Of a stretch of DNA of 64,000 nt, positions 8,781 to 17,186 are shown one piece after another. Position numbers and translations under genes: made by a program. Position 1 is the stretch's first letter, and each line of letters opens with the position of its first letter. The notes beneath the pieces are model-generated. The model saw only the letters and a program-made list of their open reading frames with translations, was not told the origin of the DNA and made no database searches. This DNA comes from CAZRVH01 sp964624905 (GTDB taxonomy: Bacteria; Patescibacteriota; Gracilibacteria; Peribacterales; Peribacteraceae): positions 1 to 64,000 of the forward strand of contig CAZUYK010000003.1 in the NCBI GenBank assembly GCA_964624905.1. Direction: 5' to 3'.

Positions 8781-9052
8781 ATAATGGAGGGAAAGAAGTG
8801 GATAATACTAGGAGAATGCCAGAGGTATGACAAGTACTCCATACAAAGGTGTCTGCTTCCGCTTCCGCTCTGCCAGATTGGTTCTTCTCCTATTGGGGAA
8901 GTCATTCAACTATCCAAAGAAGCCTCTATTGCCTGTACTTCCTCCTTCCACTTCCTAAAGCTTCCTACGTAGATGATACGCAGTGGGATGGAATCGCAGG
9001 CATCCAACAGGGTTCGAGCCTCCAGGTTCTGGGGGGGCCATTTTGGCGTTTT
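8781..9052. other. Intergenic region between racemase unit and low-GC operon
   Basis: 272 bp without a convincing gene on either strand. It holds the probable promoter of the CofE-led operon near 8800 and marks the change from AT-richer DNA (left) to GC-rich DNA (right). A GGTTCGAGCC stretch at 9011-9020 resembles a tRNA T-loop, but the flanks do not pair as a T-stem. Confidence 0.5.
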
Positions 9053-9754
9053 TCATGATGGAGACGGATACAAAGAGGCGCAGCAACACTTTGCCAATAT
9101 CCGCAATGAGTCATAGACCGTGATCGGTAGCGGAAGGTCTTTCGCAAGAAGCGGCAGCTCCGTGCATCCGAGAATAACGGCTTCGCATCCTTGGGATACC
9201 AGACTCTCCACTACCGACGAAAGATGCACCCGTTCAGGCTCGCCTGCGCGGCCAGCAATGACTGAATGAATAGAGGAACCGAGCACTGCCTGTTCCGTCG
9301 CATCAGGGAGCAGTACGTCGATGCCATACCCCCGCAACGGAGCAGTATATAAGTCGGAGCGCATCGTCGTGACGGACCCGAGAAGACCAACGCGTTTGCA
9401 TCCATCCTTTCGCACCTCCGCGACGACGGCGTCCACCATGGAGAGCAATGGCATTCCCGCGGCGCGCTCGTAGCGATCCGCATAGAGATGCATCGTGTTG
9501 CACGGCATTGCAAGGAGAGTCGCCCCCGCCTTAGAAAGACGCTCCGCTTCTTGTTCCACCATCCGCAAACCCTGCTCCCGTTCTTCTTGGGACGTCACGA
9601 GATCGGGCACCGGGATGCTGTCGATGAGAAGATGGGGGAAGTCCGCGTTTGAAACTGCGCCATGATCCTTGACACTGCATTCGATCAGCAACCGGTAGAA
9701 ATGCTGGCTAGCCTGCGGACCCATGCCGCCGAGAATTCCGAGGATCGGCTTCAT
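9053..9754 (-). CDS. Aspartate/glutamate racemase family protein
   Basis: 233 aa. Seen: GILGGMGPQAS at the N-terminus, the first catalytic Cys in AMPCNTMH (about residue 84) and the second in LGCTELPL (about 197). Both thiols needed for the cofactor-independent two-base mechanism are present. Known: the family interconverts L- and D-aspartate or glutamate (some members act on hydantoins or maleate); D-Glu or D-Asp feeds peptidoglycan. The start overlaps the upstream gene by 4 bp (ATGA), so it is translationally coupled to the unknown protein and shares its control region. Confidence 0.85.
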   Translation of the reverse strand: MKPILGILGGMGPQASQHFYRLLIECSVKDHGAVSNADFPHLLIDSIPVPDLVTSQEEREQGLRMVEQEAERLSKAGATLLAMPCNTMHLYADRYERAAGMPLLSMVDAVVAEVRKDGCKRVGLLGSVTTMRSDLYTAPLRGYGIDVLLPDATEQAVLGSSIHSVIAGRAGEPERVHLSSVVESLVSQGCEAVILGCTELPLLAKDLPLPITVYDSLRILAKCCCASLYPSPS

Positions 9755-10707
9755 CGTGCGTGGGGGTACAGAGAAGCGAGGACATCCGGCACAGCGCCAT
9801 CGTCCCGCAGGGCAAGGAGATCTCGATGAATCGGGTCTTTGGATGAGGAGCGCAGCGCCATTCCGTATTCCTCGACGGACTGAGGGTCTCCGGGATACGC
9901 ATAATAGGTGGGTCGCGATCCCAGCTGCGTCAACATCGGGAAGACACGCTTGCCGCTCAGGTCTGCCACCGCGGACGTGATCGCGAAAAACGGTTTTTCC
10001 GAGGCGCCCCCTATGGGCAACAGCGCTTCCGCGTTGTTTGGATGTTGTTTTCCCAAGGGGTACTGCGCGACCGCCCCGCTGTAAAGCACGTTCGCAGCGG
10101 CATATTGCTCATAACAATTCGACTGAAGTGAATGGCGGCGTTCGCATTCTTGCAATTGTGACAACGCTTCTGCTATGCAATCGATCCGTGCCAGGCGTGA
10201 TCGCATCACATCGATGATGGATCCAAGATGTTCCCGCGTTTCCTCCGTATAGGCTTGGGTGAAATAAAAATGAACATGCCCGGCGATGCGTCCATGGAAG
10301 GTTTTCACATATCGCCGAAGATATGATTCCATTTTCGAGGCGCATTCCCGAGCCTTATCGACCGGATAACCGTTTGTCTGGGCGATAAAATCGGTCGCTT
10401 GATAGACGCGGTATTCAGGCGTAGGAAGACCTAGGGCAGTTAAGCGTTCCATAATCCGAAGGCCGGGAAGCAAAAGTGCTGGCAGGCGAAGAGGAATCCG
10501 AGAGGATGCATTCAGTCCGAATCCTGTGGTCAGGACAAGATGCTTCGTCGACATGTTCTGGCGAGCGATATCACGCGCGATTTTTTCGACATGAACGGCA
10601 TCCTGCGACCGAGCGGGGCGAATATCGCCGATCATAGGCTCGTCATGCAAGCGGATCGCGCGATGGACAGAATTGTGCGTAGGAAAGACATTGGAAGAAG
10701 ATTGCAT
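9751..10707 (-). CDS. Unknown protein, first gene of a TrpR-like-controlled operon
   Basis: 318 aa from the ATG at 10707; the frame stays open further upstream but that part is non-coding leader with a terminator hairpin. Seen: HDEPMIGDIRPARSQD near the N-terminus, a helical middle with ERLTALGLPTPEYRVYQATD, and a C-terminal half with AVAQYPLGKQHPNNAEALLP and VFPMLTQLGSRPTYYAYPGD. No TM or signal peptide. I do not recognise the family. Coupling to an amino-acid racemase and the likely TrpR-type operator suggest amino-acid metabolism, but that is inference. Confidence 0.65.
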   Translation of the reverse strand: MQSSSNVFPTHNSVHRAIRLHDEPMIGDIRPARSQDAVHVEKIARDIARQNMSTKHLVLTTGFGLNASSRIPLRLPALLLPGLRIMERLTALGLPTPEYRVYQATDFIAQTNGYPVDKARECASKMESYLRRYVKTFHGRIAGHVHFYFTQAYTEETREHLGSIIDVMRSRLARIDCIAEALSQLQECERRHSLQSNCYEQYAAANVLYSGAVAQYPLGKQHPNNAEALLPIGGASEKPFFAITSAVADLSGKRVFPMLTQLGSRPTYYAYPGDPQSVEEYGMALRSSSKDPIHRDLLALRDDGAVPDVLASLYPHAR

Positions 10708-10722
10708 AGGTGAAAAGAAATG

Positions 10723-10754
10723 AATAATAAAAACCCCTACCGTTCGGCAGGGGT
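10723..10754 (-). terminator. Terminator/attenuator hairpin in the leader of the 9751-10707 gene
   Basis: On the minus strand ACCCCT-gCCGaaCGGt-AGGGGT folds into a hairpin (positions 10733-10754) followed directly by a T-rich tract. It lies between the putative promoter (about 10860-10885) and the start codon at 10707, so it would terminate transcription of the downstream gene unless relieved: an attenuator layout. Upstream in the leader are a GCGT-gaaa-ACGC hairpin and a possible 17-codon ORF (10820 to 10767) rich in Ala codons. Confidence 0.65.
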
Positions 10755-10839
10755 CGAGACGCGTTTTCACGCATGACTCATCGCCAGCCGTACGGCGGTT
10801 GCTCGGGCTGCCGCCACCATGAATTCCCGGTGTTTGCTT

Positions 10840-10859
10840 TGTACTGTTGCACCAGTACA
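10840..10859. promoter_or_regulatory. TrpR-operator-like palindrome
   Basis: TGTACTG-TTGCAC-CAGTACA is a near-perfect 20-bp palindrome. Its outer halves (GTACT/AGTAC) match the E. coli TrpR operator pattern GTACTAG..CTAGTAC. It sits at the expected start point of the minus-strand transcript, beside the gene for a TrpR-family protein. Confidence 0.65.
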
Positions 10860-10863
10860 TCAT

Positions 10864-10892
10864 TACATTTGAGGATGACGAAGTCAAATGTA
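10864..10892. promoter_or_regulatory. Second inverted repeat, 9-bp arms, with overlapping divergent promoters
   Basis: TACATTTGA and TCAAATGTA flank an 11-bp spacer. The right arm contains the minus-strand -35 TTGACT (complement of 10880-10885), which pairs with AATGAT as -10 at 17 bp spacing. The plus-strand -10 of the TrpR-like gene (TATAAT, 10898-10903) lies just to the right. A second regulator or dimer site is plausible. Confidence 0.5.
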
Positions 10893-10909
10893 TTTGCTAT
10901 AATGTCCTC

Positions 10910-11185
10910 ATGGCCATCAACAAAGCTTATAAAGAGCTCTTGGAACTCTTGTCATCAAAGAAATCGCCCACCGAATGGGACGCGTTGCTGCAGGACCTGC
11001 TCACGCCGCAGGAATTGGAATCGCTGATCGAACGTTGGCAGATCATCCAGCTACTTCATAAGGGTGTTCCCCAAAGGGTAATCGCGGAAAATTTGGGCGT
11101 CAGCATCAGTAAAATTACCCGGGGATCCAGGGTTTTATTAAACGGAAAGGGCGGATTCCGTATTGCCCTTGGAAAATTAAAATGA
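10910..11185 (+). CDS. TrpR/YerC-family transcriptional repressor
   Basis: 91 aa. Seen: DLLTPQELESLIERWQIIQ, then GVPQRVIAENLGVSISKITR as the helix-turn-helix, ending in RGS. This matches E. coli TrpR (LTPDE..., ...GAGIATITRGS) in order and spacing. TATAAT at 10898-10903 is only 6 nt before the ATG and there is no SD, so the message should be leaderless. It is divergent from the racemase operon with operator-like palindromes between them, so self-regulation and control of that operon are likely. Ligand unknown: tryptophan by homology to TrpR, but YerC-type relatives need not bind it. Confidence 0.85.
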   Translation: MAINKAYKELLELLSSKKSPTEWDALLQDLLTPQELESLIERWQIIQLLHKGVPQRVIAENLGVSISKITRGSRVLLNGKGGFRIALGKLK

Positions 11186-11244
11186 AGTCACGGCTCGTTC
11201 GAACAGCCTGAACCACGTCGAGCCAATTTGTAAACCCATCATCC

Positions 11245-11616
11245 TTACGCCAATTTTTTCACAAATTCGCAGCGCAGCACGATCGCGGTCCCCCCTATTT
11301 TGCAATCGATCTCGTCGACATTGTCCGTCAACCTGATATTGGATGCCTTGGTACCGACCTTCAATACGACGGATGATCCTTTCAGCTTCAAATCCTTGAT
11401 GAGTGCCACCGTATCTCCGTCATGTAGCGCGGTCCCGTTGCTATCCTTCGGAATATCCCCGGAGATCTCCTCCTCCGCGGCAGGCTTTCCATGTCGTCCG
11501 TCCGTGCATGTACACTCTTCCATCATTTCCCACTGGGCCGAACATCCCTGTGTTTCGCAGATTCCCATCTCCGAAAGGGAATCCCCGCAGTTGCCTTTGC
11601 ATGCGTAATGAGCCAT
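11245..11616 (-). CDS. PhnA/YjdM-like protein
   Basis: 123 aa. The C-terminal half (DSNGTALHDGDTVALIKDLK ... SNIRL ... VDEIDCKIGG ... AIVLRCEFVKKL) is the PhnA/YjdM C-terminal beta-barrel domain. The N-terminal half is Cys-rich (CKGNCG, CETQGC, CTCT) in place of the usual zinc ribbon and may also bind zinc. Despite the historical name it is not a phosphonate hydrolase, and its cellular role is unsettled. It stands 39 bp downstream of the PhnB-like gene on the same strand, a pair often seen together. Confidence 0.75.
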   Translation of the reverse strand: MAHYACKGNCGDSLSEMGICETQGCSAQWEMMEECTCTDGRHGKPAAEEEISGDIPKDSNGTALHDGDTVALIKDLKLKGSSVVLKVGTKASNIRLTDNVDEIDCKIGGTAIVLRCEFVKKLA

Positions 11617-11655
11617 ACGAGACGATGGTACTTCAAATGCATCCGCTTCGCATCC

Positions 11656-12564
11656 TTACTTTCCCTCCGCCGCCTCCAGCAATTTCGCAAGGTCGAACTT
11701 CTTCATTTGCAAAAATTCCTTGGTGACGCGATCGATTTTCGCCTGATCCCCGCTGTTCATCATCTCGTCCATGGCCACGGGCGTTATCTGCCAACTGACG
11801 CCGAACTTGTCCTTCAACCATCCGCACTGTTCGGCCTCGGGCACGGCCGAGAGCTTTTCCCAGTAGTAGTCGATCTCCGCCTGGTCCTCGCACTTCACCA
11901 GGAACGAAAAGGCTTCGTTGAACGCGAAGTCGTGTTTTCCGCCTCCGTCCATGGCCGCGAACCACTGGTTCTCCAGCTGAAAATCACCGAACATCAGGGT
12001 CCCTTCCTTGTTCGGCTCCATGCCCGCGGGATACCTGGTCACGCTTCCCTTGCGCGCATCCTTGAAAACGGACAGGTAGAAATCCAACGCGGCCTCGGCC
12101 TTACCGTACGACTCGTTGACGAAGAGCATGGAGGGAATGATGAACGGACGGGGCTCCCCTGCCGGATTGGTCAGTATGAGCTGCCATGTGAGGCCGAACT
12201 TATCTTTGATCCATCCGTACCGTTCGCTGAACGGGTATGTGTCCAGCGGCATGAGCGCTTCGCCCCCGTCGGACAACGCGGACCACAATGCATCGAGATG
12301 CTCGCGGGCCTGGGGATCCTGCGACGGATCGAAATTCACCATGAAGGAAATGGCCGGGTTCAATTTGAAAGCGGGCCCCGCGCTGATCGACATGATGGAG
12401 AATCCGCAAAGCTCGAAAGACATGATGTCGCAATCACCCGAAGGCGTGTCCTTCAGGACCTTGGCGCTTTTAATCCTCGATCCGTTGCCGAACGCCTTCA
12501 CGTAAAATTCAGCCGCTTCCTTCGCCTCTTTGTCGAACCAAAGATGTGGGATGATTTTTTGCAT
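11656..12564 (-). CDS. PhnB-like tandem VOC (glyoxalase/3-demethylubiquinone-type) protein
   Basis: 302 aa made of two repeated about 150-aa VOC modules. The first begins IIPHLWFDKEAKEAAEFYVK; the second has AEAALDFYLSVFKD, and both end in a W-x-x-KDKFG-x-x-WQ motif (YGWIKDKFGLTWQL and CGWLKDKFGVSWQI). These modules are the PhnB / 3-demethylubiquinone-9 methyltransferase-like fold, most of unknown function and without a SAM site. The minus-strand -10 TAGAAT (12571-12576) lies 6 nt before the ATG, suggesting a leaderless message. Confidence 0.8.
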   Translation of the reverse strand: MQKIIPHLWFDKEAKEAAEFYVKAFGNGSRIKSAKVLKDTPSGDCDIMSFELCGFSIMSISAGPAFKLNPAISFMVNFDPSQDPQAREHLDALWSALSDGGEALMPLDTYPFSERYGWIKDKFGLTWQLILTNPAGEPRPFIIPSMLFVNESYGKAEAALDFYLSVFKDARKGSVTRYPAGMEPNKEGTLMFGDFQLENQWFAAMDGGGKHDFAFNEAFSFLVKCEDQAEIDYYWEKLSAVPEAEQCGWLKDKFGVSWQITPVAMDEMMNSGDQAKIDRVTKEFLQMKKFDLAKLLEAAEGK

Positions 12565-12607
12565 GCAATAATTCTATCACCTGTAAGAGAAAAACCGAGC
12601 GCTTGGT

Positions 12608-13234
12608 TCACTTTTTTCGCTGAGACCGGAAATACCAGTAGATCAGGACGCTCAGGACGGCAGAGAAGAAGCACCACACCGACACGAAGTTCGCCTGGAA
12701 GAAACGGTACGACACGATCGCGGCCAGGAACGTAAAGACGCCGAACATATTGACGAAGCGCCTGCTGGAAACCAAGCAACTCGCGCAGGTCGCGACCGAA
12801 TACGGGGAGAGCACGAATGTTTGGTGGAAATATTTTCCTTGGTACGCAATGCAGTTATTGACGATCGCAGGCACAACGGAATCCGTGAGCAGGTAATACA
12901 AGAAATAGAAACCGACGACCACGCCCGTGAGTACGAACGGAACGAGGATGATCCTGCGCCACTGCACCGCTTCCATACGCCACACGGCGAGCGGGATGAA
13001 GATAGGCCACAGAACGTGCGAAAACAGAAGGTATGCGAACGTGGCTACGGACTGTACTGCCGGGAATGCGAATGTGAGCCAGACCACGCCCTCGGTAAGC
13101 TGCTGCGCGCCAAACAGGAACGGAATGGATGCGAAGGGAATGTCGCGGCGGACCTTCGCCTGGCGGACGGACGCAACGCCCGCCGTACCCAGGAAGGCGG
13201 CGGCTGCGAAACTTGCTGTCGGTGAAAAGCACAT
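12608..13234 (-). CDS. DUF6629-like multispanning membrane protein
   Basis: 208 aa with the start at 13234, chosen because MCFSPTASFAAAAFLG matches the conserved beginning of this membrane family; the open frame runs further upstream but over the divergent promoter region. About seven hydrophobic helices, with QLTEGVVWL after the second. No catalytic motif. Function unknown. Confidence 0.65.
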   Translation of the reverse strand: MCFSPTASFAAAAFLGTAGVASVRQAKVRRDIPFASIPFLFGAQQLTEGVVWLTFAFPAVQSVATFAYLLFSHVLWPIFIPLAVWRMEAVQWRRIILVPFVLTGVVVGFYFLYYLLTDSVVPAIVNNCIAYQGKYFHQTFVLSPYSVATCASCLVSSRRFVNMFGVFTFLAAIVSYRFFQANFVSVWCFFSAVLSVLIYWYFRSQRKK

Positions 13235-13338
13235 GGTACGAAGGGGAGGCATCAACGATACGCCTGAATGCAAATCATGGAAGAGGAAAGCCGGGTTGCG
13301 CTTCATACGTTCCCATCGAAGAAGTGTATGCTTCACGC

Positions 13339-13893
13339 ATGCTGGAAGCGATTCTCTTGCTCATCATCCTGGCACTCACGTCCTATTTCCCCCAGAACGC
13401 GCCTGTGCTTTTGCTCACGATGATCTGCACCGTGCTCCTGTGCCTGCAATTCATCCGGGTGATACGGCACAAGTCCCCGCCGTTCATTCCCACGAAGCAT
13501 GCGGACGTGGAGACCATGATCCGCCTGGCGGAAATCAGTCCGGGGGAGACGGTATGGGACCTGGGATGCGGCGACGGCCGGATCGTGAGGGCCGCGGCGA
13601 GAAAAGGAGCGGTTTCGACGGGTTTTGAAATATCCTATCCAACCTATCTGTTAGCCAAAATACTCTCTATTAGAACAAAAAATGTATTCATACGGTACGG
13701 CAATTTTTGGACGCTGGATTTTGGGCAGCCGGACGTACTCTTCTGTTTCTTGCTCACGAAAACCATGGGCCGTTTCCAGGAAGAAATCTGGCCGCGCCTG
13801 AAACCCGGAACCAGGGTCGTATCGTACCTATTCCGCATGCCGGATATCCCCGTGACCCGGCAAGAAGGGGAAATCTACCTGTACGTGAAGTGA
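13339..13893 (+). CDS. Membrane-anchored class I methyltransferase
   Basis: 184 aa. Two hydrophobic segments at the N-terminus (about 3-18 and 22-42), then motif I VWDLGCGDGRIVRAAARKG (about 70-88) and DVLFCFLLTKTM around motif IV. This small layout (N-terminal TM plus minimal Rossmann methyltransferase) resembles bacterial and archaeal lysine-methyltransferase-like proteins of the class I type. The substrate is unknown. TATGCT at 13327-13332 is 6 nt before the ATG, so I use that start; it suggests a leaderless mRNA. It is convergent with the PBP gene, 3 bp apart. Confidence 0.75.
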   Translation: MLEAILLLIILALTSYFPQNAPVLLLTMICTVLLCLQFIRVIRHKSPPFIPTKHADVETMIRLAEISPGETVWDLGCGDGRIVRAAARKGAVSTGFEISYPTYLLAKILSIRTKNVFIRYGNFWTLDFGQPDVLFCFLLTKTMGRFQEEIWPRLKPGTRVVSYLFRMPDIPVTRQEGEIYLYVK

Positions 13894-13896
13894 GGA

Positions 13897-16191
13897 TCAG
13901 TACCGCCGGGAGAGGATGGTCTTGCGTGCCCTGCCGATGACGGCGGGATTCGGCGTGGCGATTTTGCGATCGGGATTGGCGTTGGGATGTTGCGTGTAAT
14001 ACGGGGCGCGCGTTCCGGAGAACGCGACGGCCGATCCCTTTCCCAACGCGCTGGCATGCGCGGCCATGAGCATGTCCTTCCATAGCGGGACCGCCGCATT
14101 GAGTCCGTCGGCGTTCGCGGCGAGCGGCGTCCCATCGACGTTTCCCATCCATACCCCTACGATGAACTTCGGCGTGTACCCCATGGCCCACACGTCGCGC
14201 GGGAGCATCTTCGTGCACGTCTTGCTGGCGTCGCGCTCCATGCAGACGTTGCTAGTTCCCGTCTTCACCGCTTCGTCAATGCCGGGAACATCGGTGATGC
14301 TGCGCCAGAATCCCGCCGGCCTGCTGCGCGATTCACTGAGCATGGAGGTCATCGTGTCCGCGATGGCCGCGGGTATCACCTGCTCCCCTTTCGTATCGCG
14401 TTTCAGGTAATCGTTGCCGTCGATATCCGTCACGGATTTGATACCCGTCAGCGGCTTGTAGACGCCGCTATTCGCGAAGGTGCCGTACGCCTGGACCATT
14501 TCGACGAGCGGCACTTCTGCCGCGCCGATCGCGAGCGGCCAGCTGTAGTAGAAGTCGTTTCCGGCCTGGCGCAGCGCGGACTTATGCATGTAGGGCGTCG
14601 GGGCCCCTATGTCGGCGGCAAGCTCCAGGATCTTCTCCTCCCCCACTTCCGTAAACGCGCGTATGGCTGGGATGTTGCGGGATCTGTTGAGCGCGTTCAT
14701 CACCGTCAATACCCCCTGGAAATCACCGGCGTAATTGCGCGGACGGATGCCCCCGATCTCCAGCGGCGTATCCAGGACGGGCGTGTACGGCTTCCACCCG
14801 GCATATGCCATGGTCGTCGCATACACGATGGGCTTGAAACTGGAACCGGGCTGCCTGGGCATCACGGCCATGTCGATCATCGCACCGCTTCCGCCGCCAA
14901 AGTAATTCGCGTTCCCCACGTACGCCAGGATCTCGCGCGTTTCGGAATCCGCGAGCACCATTGCCACGCCCTTCGCGCCGTACTTCGCCGCGATTCGCTG
15001 CGCGTGGGTGTTCACCAACTGCTCCGCCATGCGTTGCAGCTCGATATCGATCGTCGTGCGGACGGTAAGCTGCTTGCTGACGGCCTTTTCCTCCAACTCT
15101 TCCTCCAGCTTGTCGATCATGCCCAGCACGTAATGCGGCGCGTCGATCTTGCGGATGTTCGGGCGGAAACGCAGGGAAAACACGTTGTTGTCCGCCTTTC
15201 TTTTGGTCGCGTTATCGATGTAGCCCTGCTCGCGCATGGCCGTAAGCACTTGGTTGGCGCGTCCGCCAAGAACCAGCGCACCGCTGTGTCCCGGCAGTAC
15301 CGCCGACGTTCCCGTCAGGCCGATGACTATTTGTTTTTCGAGCCCGCGGTAATTTTCCAACGTGGCGCCGGATGCGATCATCGCGCGCCCGATCTGGGTG
15401 ACCTGCGTGTACCGGTGGTCCCCGTACGGACTGAAGTACGACGGCCTCTGCGGAAGGGACGCCAATACCGCCGCCTCCGCGACAGAAAGGTTCTTCACGT
15501 CCTTGCCGAAGAAATGCTTACTCGCCTGTTGCACGCCAGCGACACCGCTGCCGAACGGGATCCAGTTGAGGTAATGAAGGAGGATATCTTCCTTGGACAT
15601 GATCTGCTCCAGCTGGCACGCGAGGAGGATCTCTTTCGCCTTGCGCGAGAATTTCTTCTCGCGATTGAGCAACGCGGTGCGCACGAGTTGCTGGGTGATG
15701 GTAGACGCCCCCTGGGACTTGTAGGACGAAACGTTCGCCAGCAACGCGCGACCCATCGCGCGCGGATCCACGCATCCGCGCTCCCAATAACGCTGGTCCT
15801 CGATGGCGATGAACGCGTTGCGCACGTGCATCGGGATTTCCTCCATGGGCACCCATACGCGGTCCTCCTCCCCGTAAGCGACGTACATGTCCTTTCCGTT
15901 CCTATCCTGCACCGCGATGCTATGGGGAGGATTCCATACCGAAGGATCTCGAACATCGGGAAGGCTGATGAAAAAAGCCAGGAATGCCGCCGACAACACG
16001 TAACTAGCCGCCATCATCGGATATGCCGCGACGGGGGCGAGACCGGACGGGCGCATGCTCGCGGATACGTCGGCGAACGTCTTTCGCACGTCGGCGTTCG
16101 CGAAAGAACGCAACTGTTCCAATCTTCCCAGGGATCGCTCACTGATCTGCGCGTACATGACTCGCCACTGTTGGATGAACAGAAGTCGCAT
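13897..16191 (-). CDS. Bifunctional penicillin-binding protein 1 (GT51 transglycosylase + transpeptidase)
   Basis: 764 aa. One TM helix (about 58-76) after an unusually long cytoplasmic N-terminus. GT51 domain about 90-255 with catalytic Glu in FIAIEDQRYWERGCVDP (Glu131) and GASTITQQLVRTALLNR. Transpeptidase domain with SxxK at 450-453 (GSSFKP), SRN at 504-506 and KTGTS at 643-647, so all catalytic boxes are intact. It polymerises and crosslinks peptidoglycan outside the membrane. The C-terminal tail ends in short basic residues. An in-frame ATG lies 11 codons downstream of the start I give. Confidence 0.93.
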   Translation of the reverse strand: MRLLFIQQWRVMYAQISERSLGRLEQLRSFANADVRKTFADVSASMRPSGLAPVAAYPMMAASYVLSAAFLAFFISLPDVRDPSVWNPPHSIAVQDRNGKDMYVAYGEEDRVWVPMEEIPMHVRNAFIAIEDQRYWERGCVDPRAMGRALLANVSSYKSQGASTITQQLVRTALLNREKKFSRKAKEILLACQLEQIMSKEDILLHYLNWIPFGSGVAGVQQASKHFFGKDVKNLSVAEAAVLASLPQRPSYFSPYGDHRYTQVTQIGRAMIASGATLENYRGLEKQIVIGLTGTSAVLPGHSGALVLGGRANQVLTAMREQGYIDNATKRKADNNVFSLRFRPNIRKIDAPHYVLGMIDKLEEELEEKAVSKQLTVRTTIDIELQRMAEQLVNTHAQRIAAKYGAKGVAMVLADSETREILAYVGNANYFGGGSGAMIDMAVMPRQPGSSFKPIVYATTMAYAGWKPYTPVLDTPLEIGGIRPRNYAGDFQGVLTVMNALNRSRNIPAIRAFTEVGEEKILELAADIGAPTPYMHKSALRQAGNDFYYSWPLAIGAAEVPLVEMVQAYGTFANSGVYKPLTGIKSVTDIDGNDYLKRDTKGEQVIPAAIADTMTSMLSESRSRPAGFWRSITDVPGIDEAVKTGTSNVCMERDASKTCTKMLPRDVWAMGYTPKFIVGVWMGNVDGTPLAANADGLNAAVPLWKDMLMAAHASALGKGSAVAFSGTRAPYYTQHPNANPDRKIATPNPAVIGRARKTILSRRY

Positions 16192-16238
16192 GTTGATCAG
16201 AGGACGGTAAACGATCCATGTTATGACACGTCACCCCC

Positions 16239-16262
16239 AAAAAACCGCTACCGAAAGAGCGG
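16239..16262 (-). terminator. Intrinsic terminator
   Basis: On the minus strand CCGCT-ctttcggt-AGCGG followed by TTTTTT. It lies downstream of the secreted-protein gene that ends at 16361 and upstream of the PBP gene, separating the two units. Confidence 0.7.
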
Positions 16263-16360
16263 GAATGATGCACGGTGGAAATATTTTCATGATTTGAAAT
16301 GGACACGCCGAAAAAAATCCGCACCGCGCAGAAGACGGCGCGGCGATCTGCTTTCGATTT

Positions 16361-16951
16361 TTATATACACATGGGCGACTTCTTCCAGCCCGCTTTTTCC
16401 GCCAACTCCTCGGAGCAGAATCTCTTTTCGTTTCGGGACAAATCGATGACGATGCTGTCGTACGTAAGACATCCCGGATGGTAGTAATACCGCTCTCCGG
16501 TAGCGGTTACCGTCCCCTTCACGAAGCATCCCGCGGGCTTGCTTGATGCAAGGGACGACGGGGCGGAAGAAACAGCGGCTGACGATTGGAAGGAAGAAGA
16601 CGACTTGGATGATTGTATTCCGAAGTTACGGAACATTCTCATCGTGATACGCTCAAAGTAAGAAATTTCGGTGGGAGTTCCGTCGGATACGCATTGCGTT
16701 TTCGTTTCGTTCCACATGAAGCCGCCCTTGCACTCGCAATCGAGTTTGCCAGCATGCGCCCCCTCGCCGAAGCGGCTCTTGCAGGAGCCCGTCGAGTTTG
16801 GCGGGATGTTCATCAATTTATATGCCCGCACGTTATCTGCCGGAGTCGTGTAATCGATTTTGACCGCCCCGAGCAGGTTGGCTTTGGAGACAACCGTCGA
16901 CGCAACGATAAAGAGAACGAGGAACGAAGCTGCTTTTCCTGTGTAAGACAT
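16361..16951 (-). CDS. Secreted or anchored Cys-rich protein with Ser-rich linker
   Basis: 196 aa from the ATG near 16951, where TATACT lies about 7 nt upstream (leaderless pattern); longer in-frame TTG starts are less likely. Seen: an N-terminal hydrophobic signal/anchor (SFLVLFIVASTVVS), an EGF/EB-like Cys cluster (CKSRFGEG ... DCECKGGFMWN ... QCVSDG), a Ser-rich linker (about residues 115-140), and a C-terminal Cys-containing domain (AGCFVKGT ... HPGCLTYD ... MCI). Probably an extracytoplasmic protein with disulfides, consistent with DsbB-like and DipZ-like genes nearby. Function unknown. Confidence 0.65.
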   Translation of the reverse strand: MSYTGKAASFLVLFIVASTVVSKANLLGAVKIDYTTPADNVRAYKLMNIPPNSTGSCKSRFGEGAHAGKLDCECKGGFMWNETKTQCVSDGTPTEISYFERITMRMFRNFGIQSSKSSSSFQSSAAVSSAPSSLASSKPAGCFVKGTVTATGERYYYHPGCLTYDSIVIDLSRNEKRFCSEELAEKAGWKKSPMCI

Positions 16952-17186
16952 GGTACTGAGTATACGAATTCTTTCGCATACCAAGACATCTATCCCGTGT
17001 ATTTCAAGCGAAGATCTCGGATTCAGGAATGTCCTTGGAATCGCACTTCCACTCCGCGTCGCGGCGGTCGGGAATCGAAGAAATCCCGTTCCATCCAATA
17101 CCCCGATCGCGCAAAGGCACGTGCGTATTTTTCCACGAGGCGCGCGCGGACGCGTTCGACCGGCCGTCGCTTGGAAGATATGTTCT

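Noticed and set aside
9005..9045. T-loop-like GGTTCGAGCC that could be the end of a tRNA or an attachment site
   Set aside because: Stem positions on either strand do not pair beyond three bases, no D-arm or anticodon arm, and no CCA in place.
11491..12735. 414-aa open frame on the plus strand
   Set aside because: Antisense to the PhnA- and PhnB-like genes; no recognisable domain.
14584..16449. 621-aa open frame on the plus strand
   Set aside because: Antisense to the penicillin-binding protein, which has all catalytic motifs; the frame is a by-product of GC-rich codon use.
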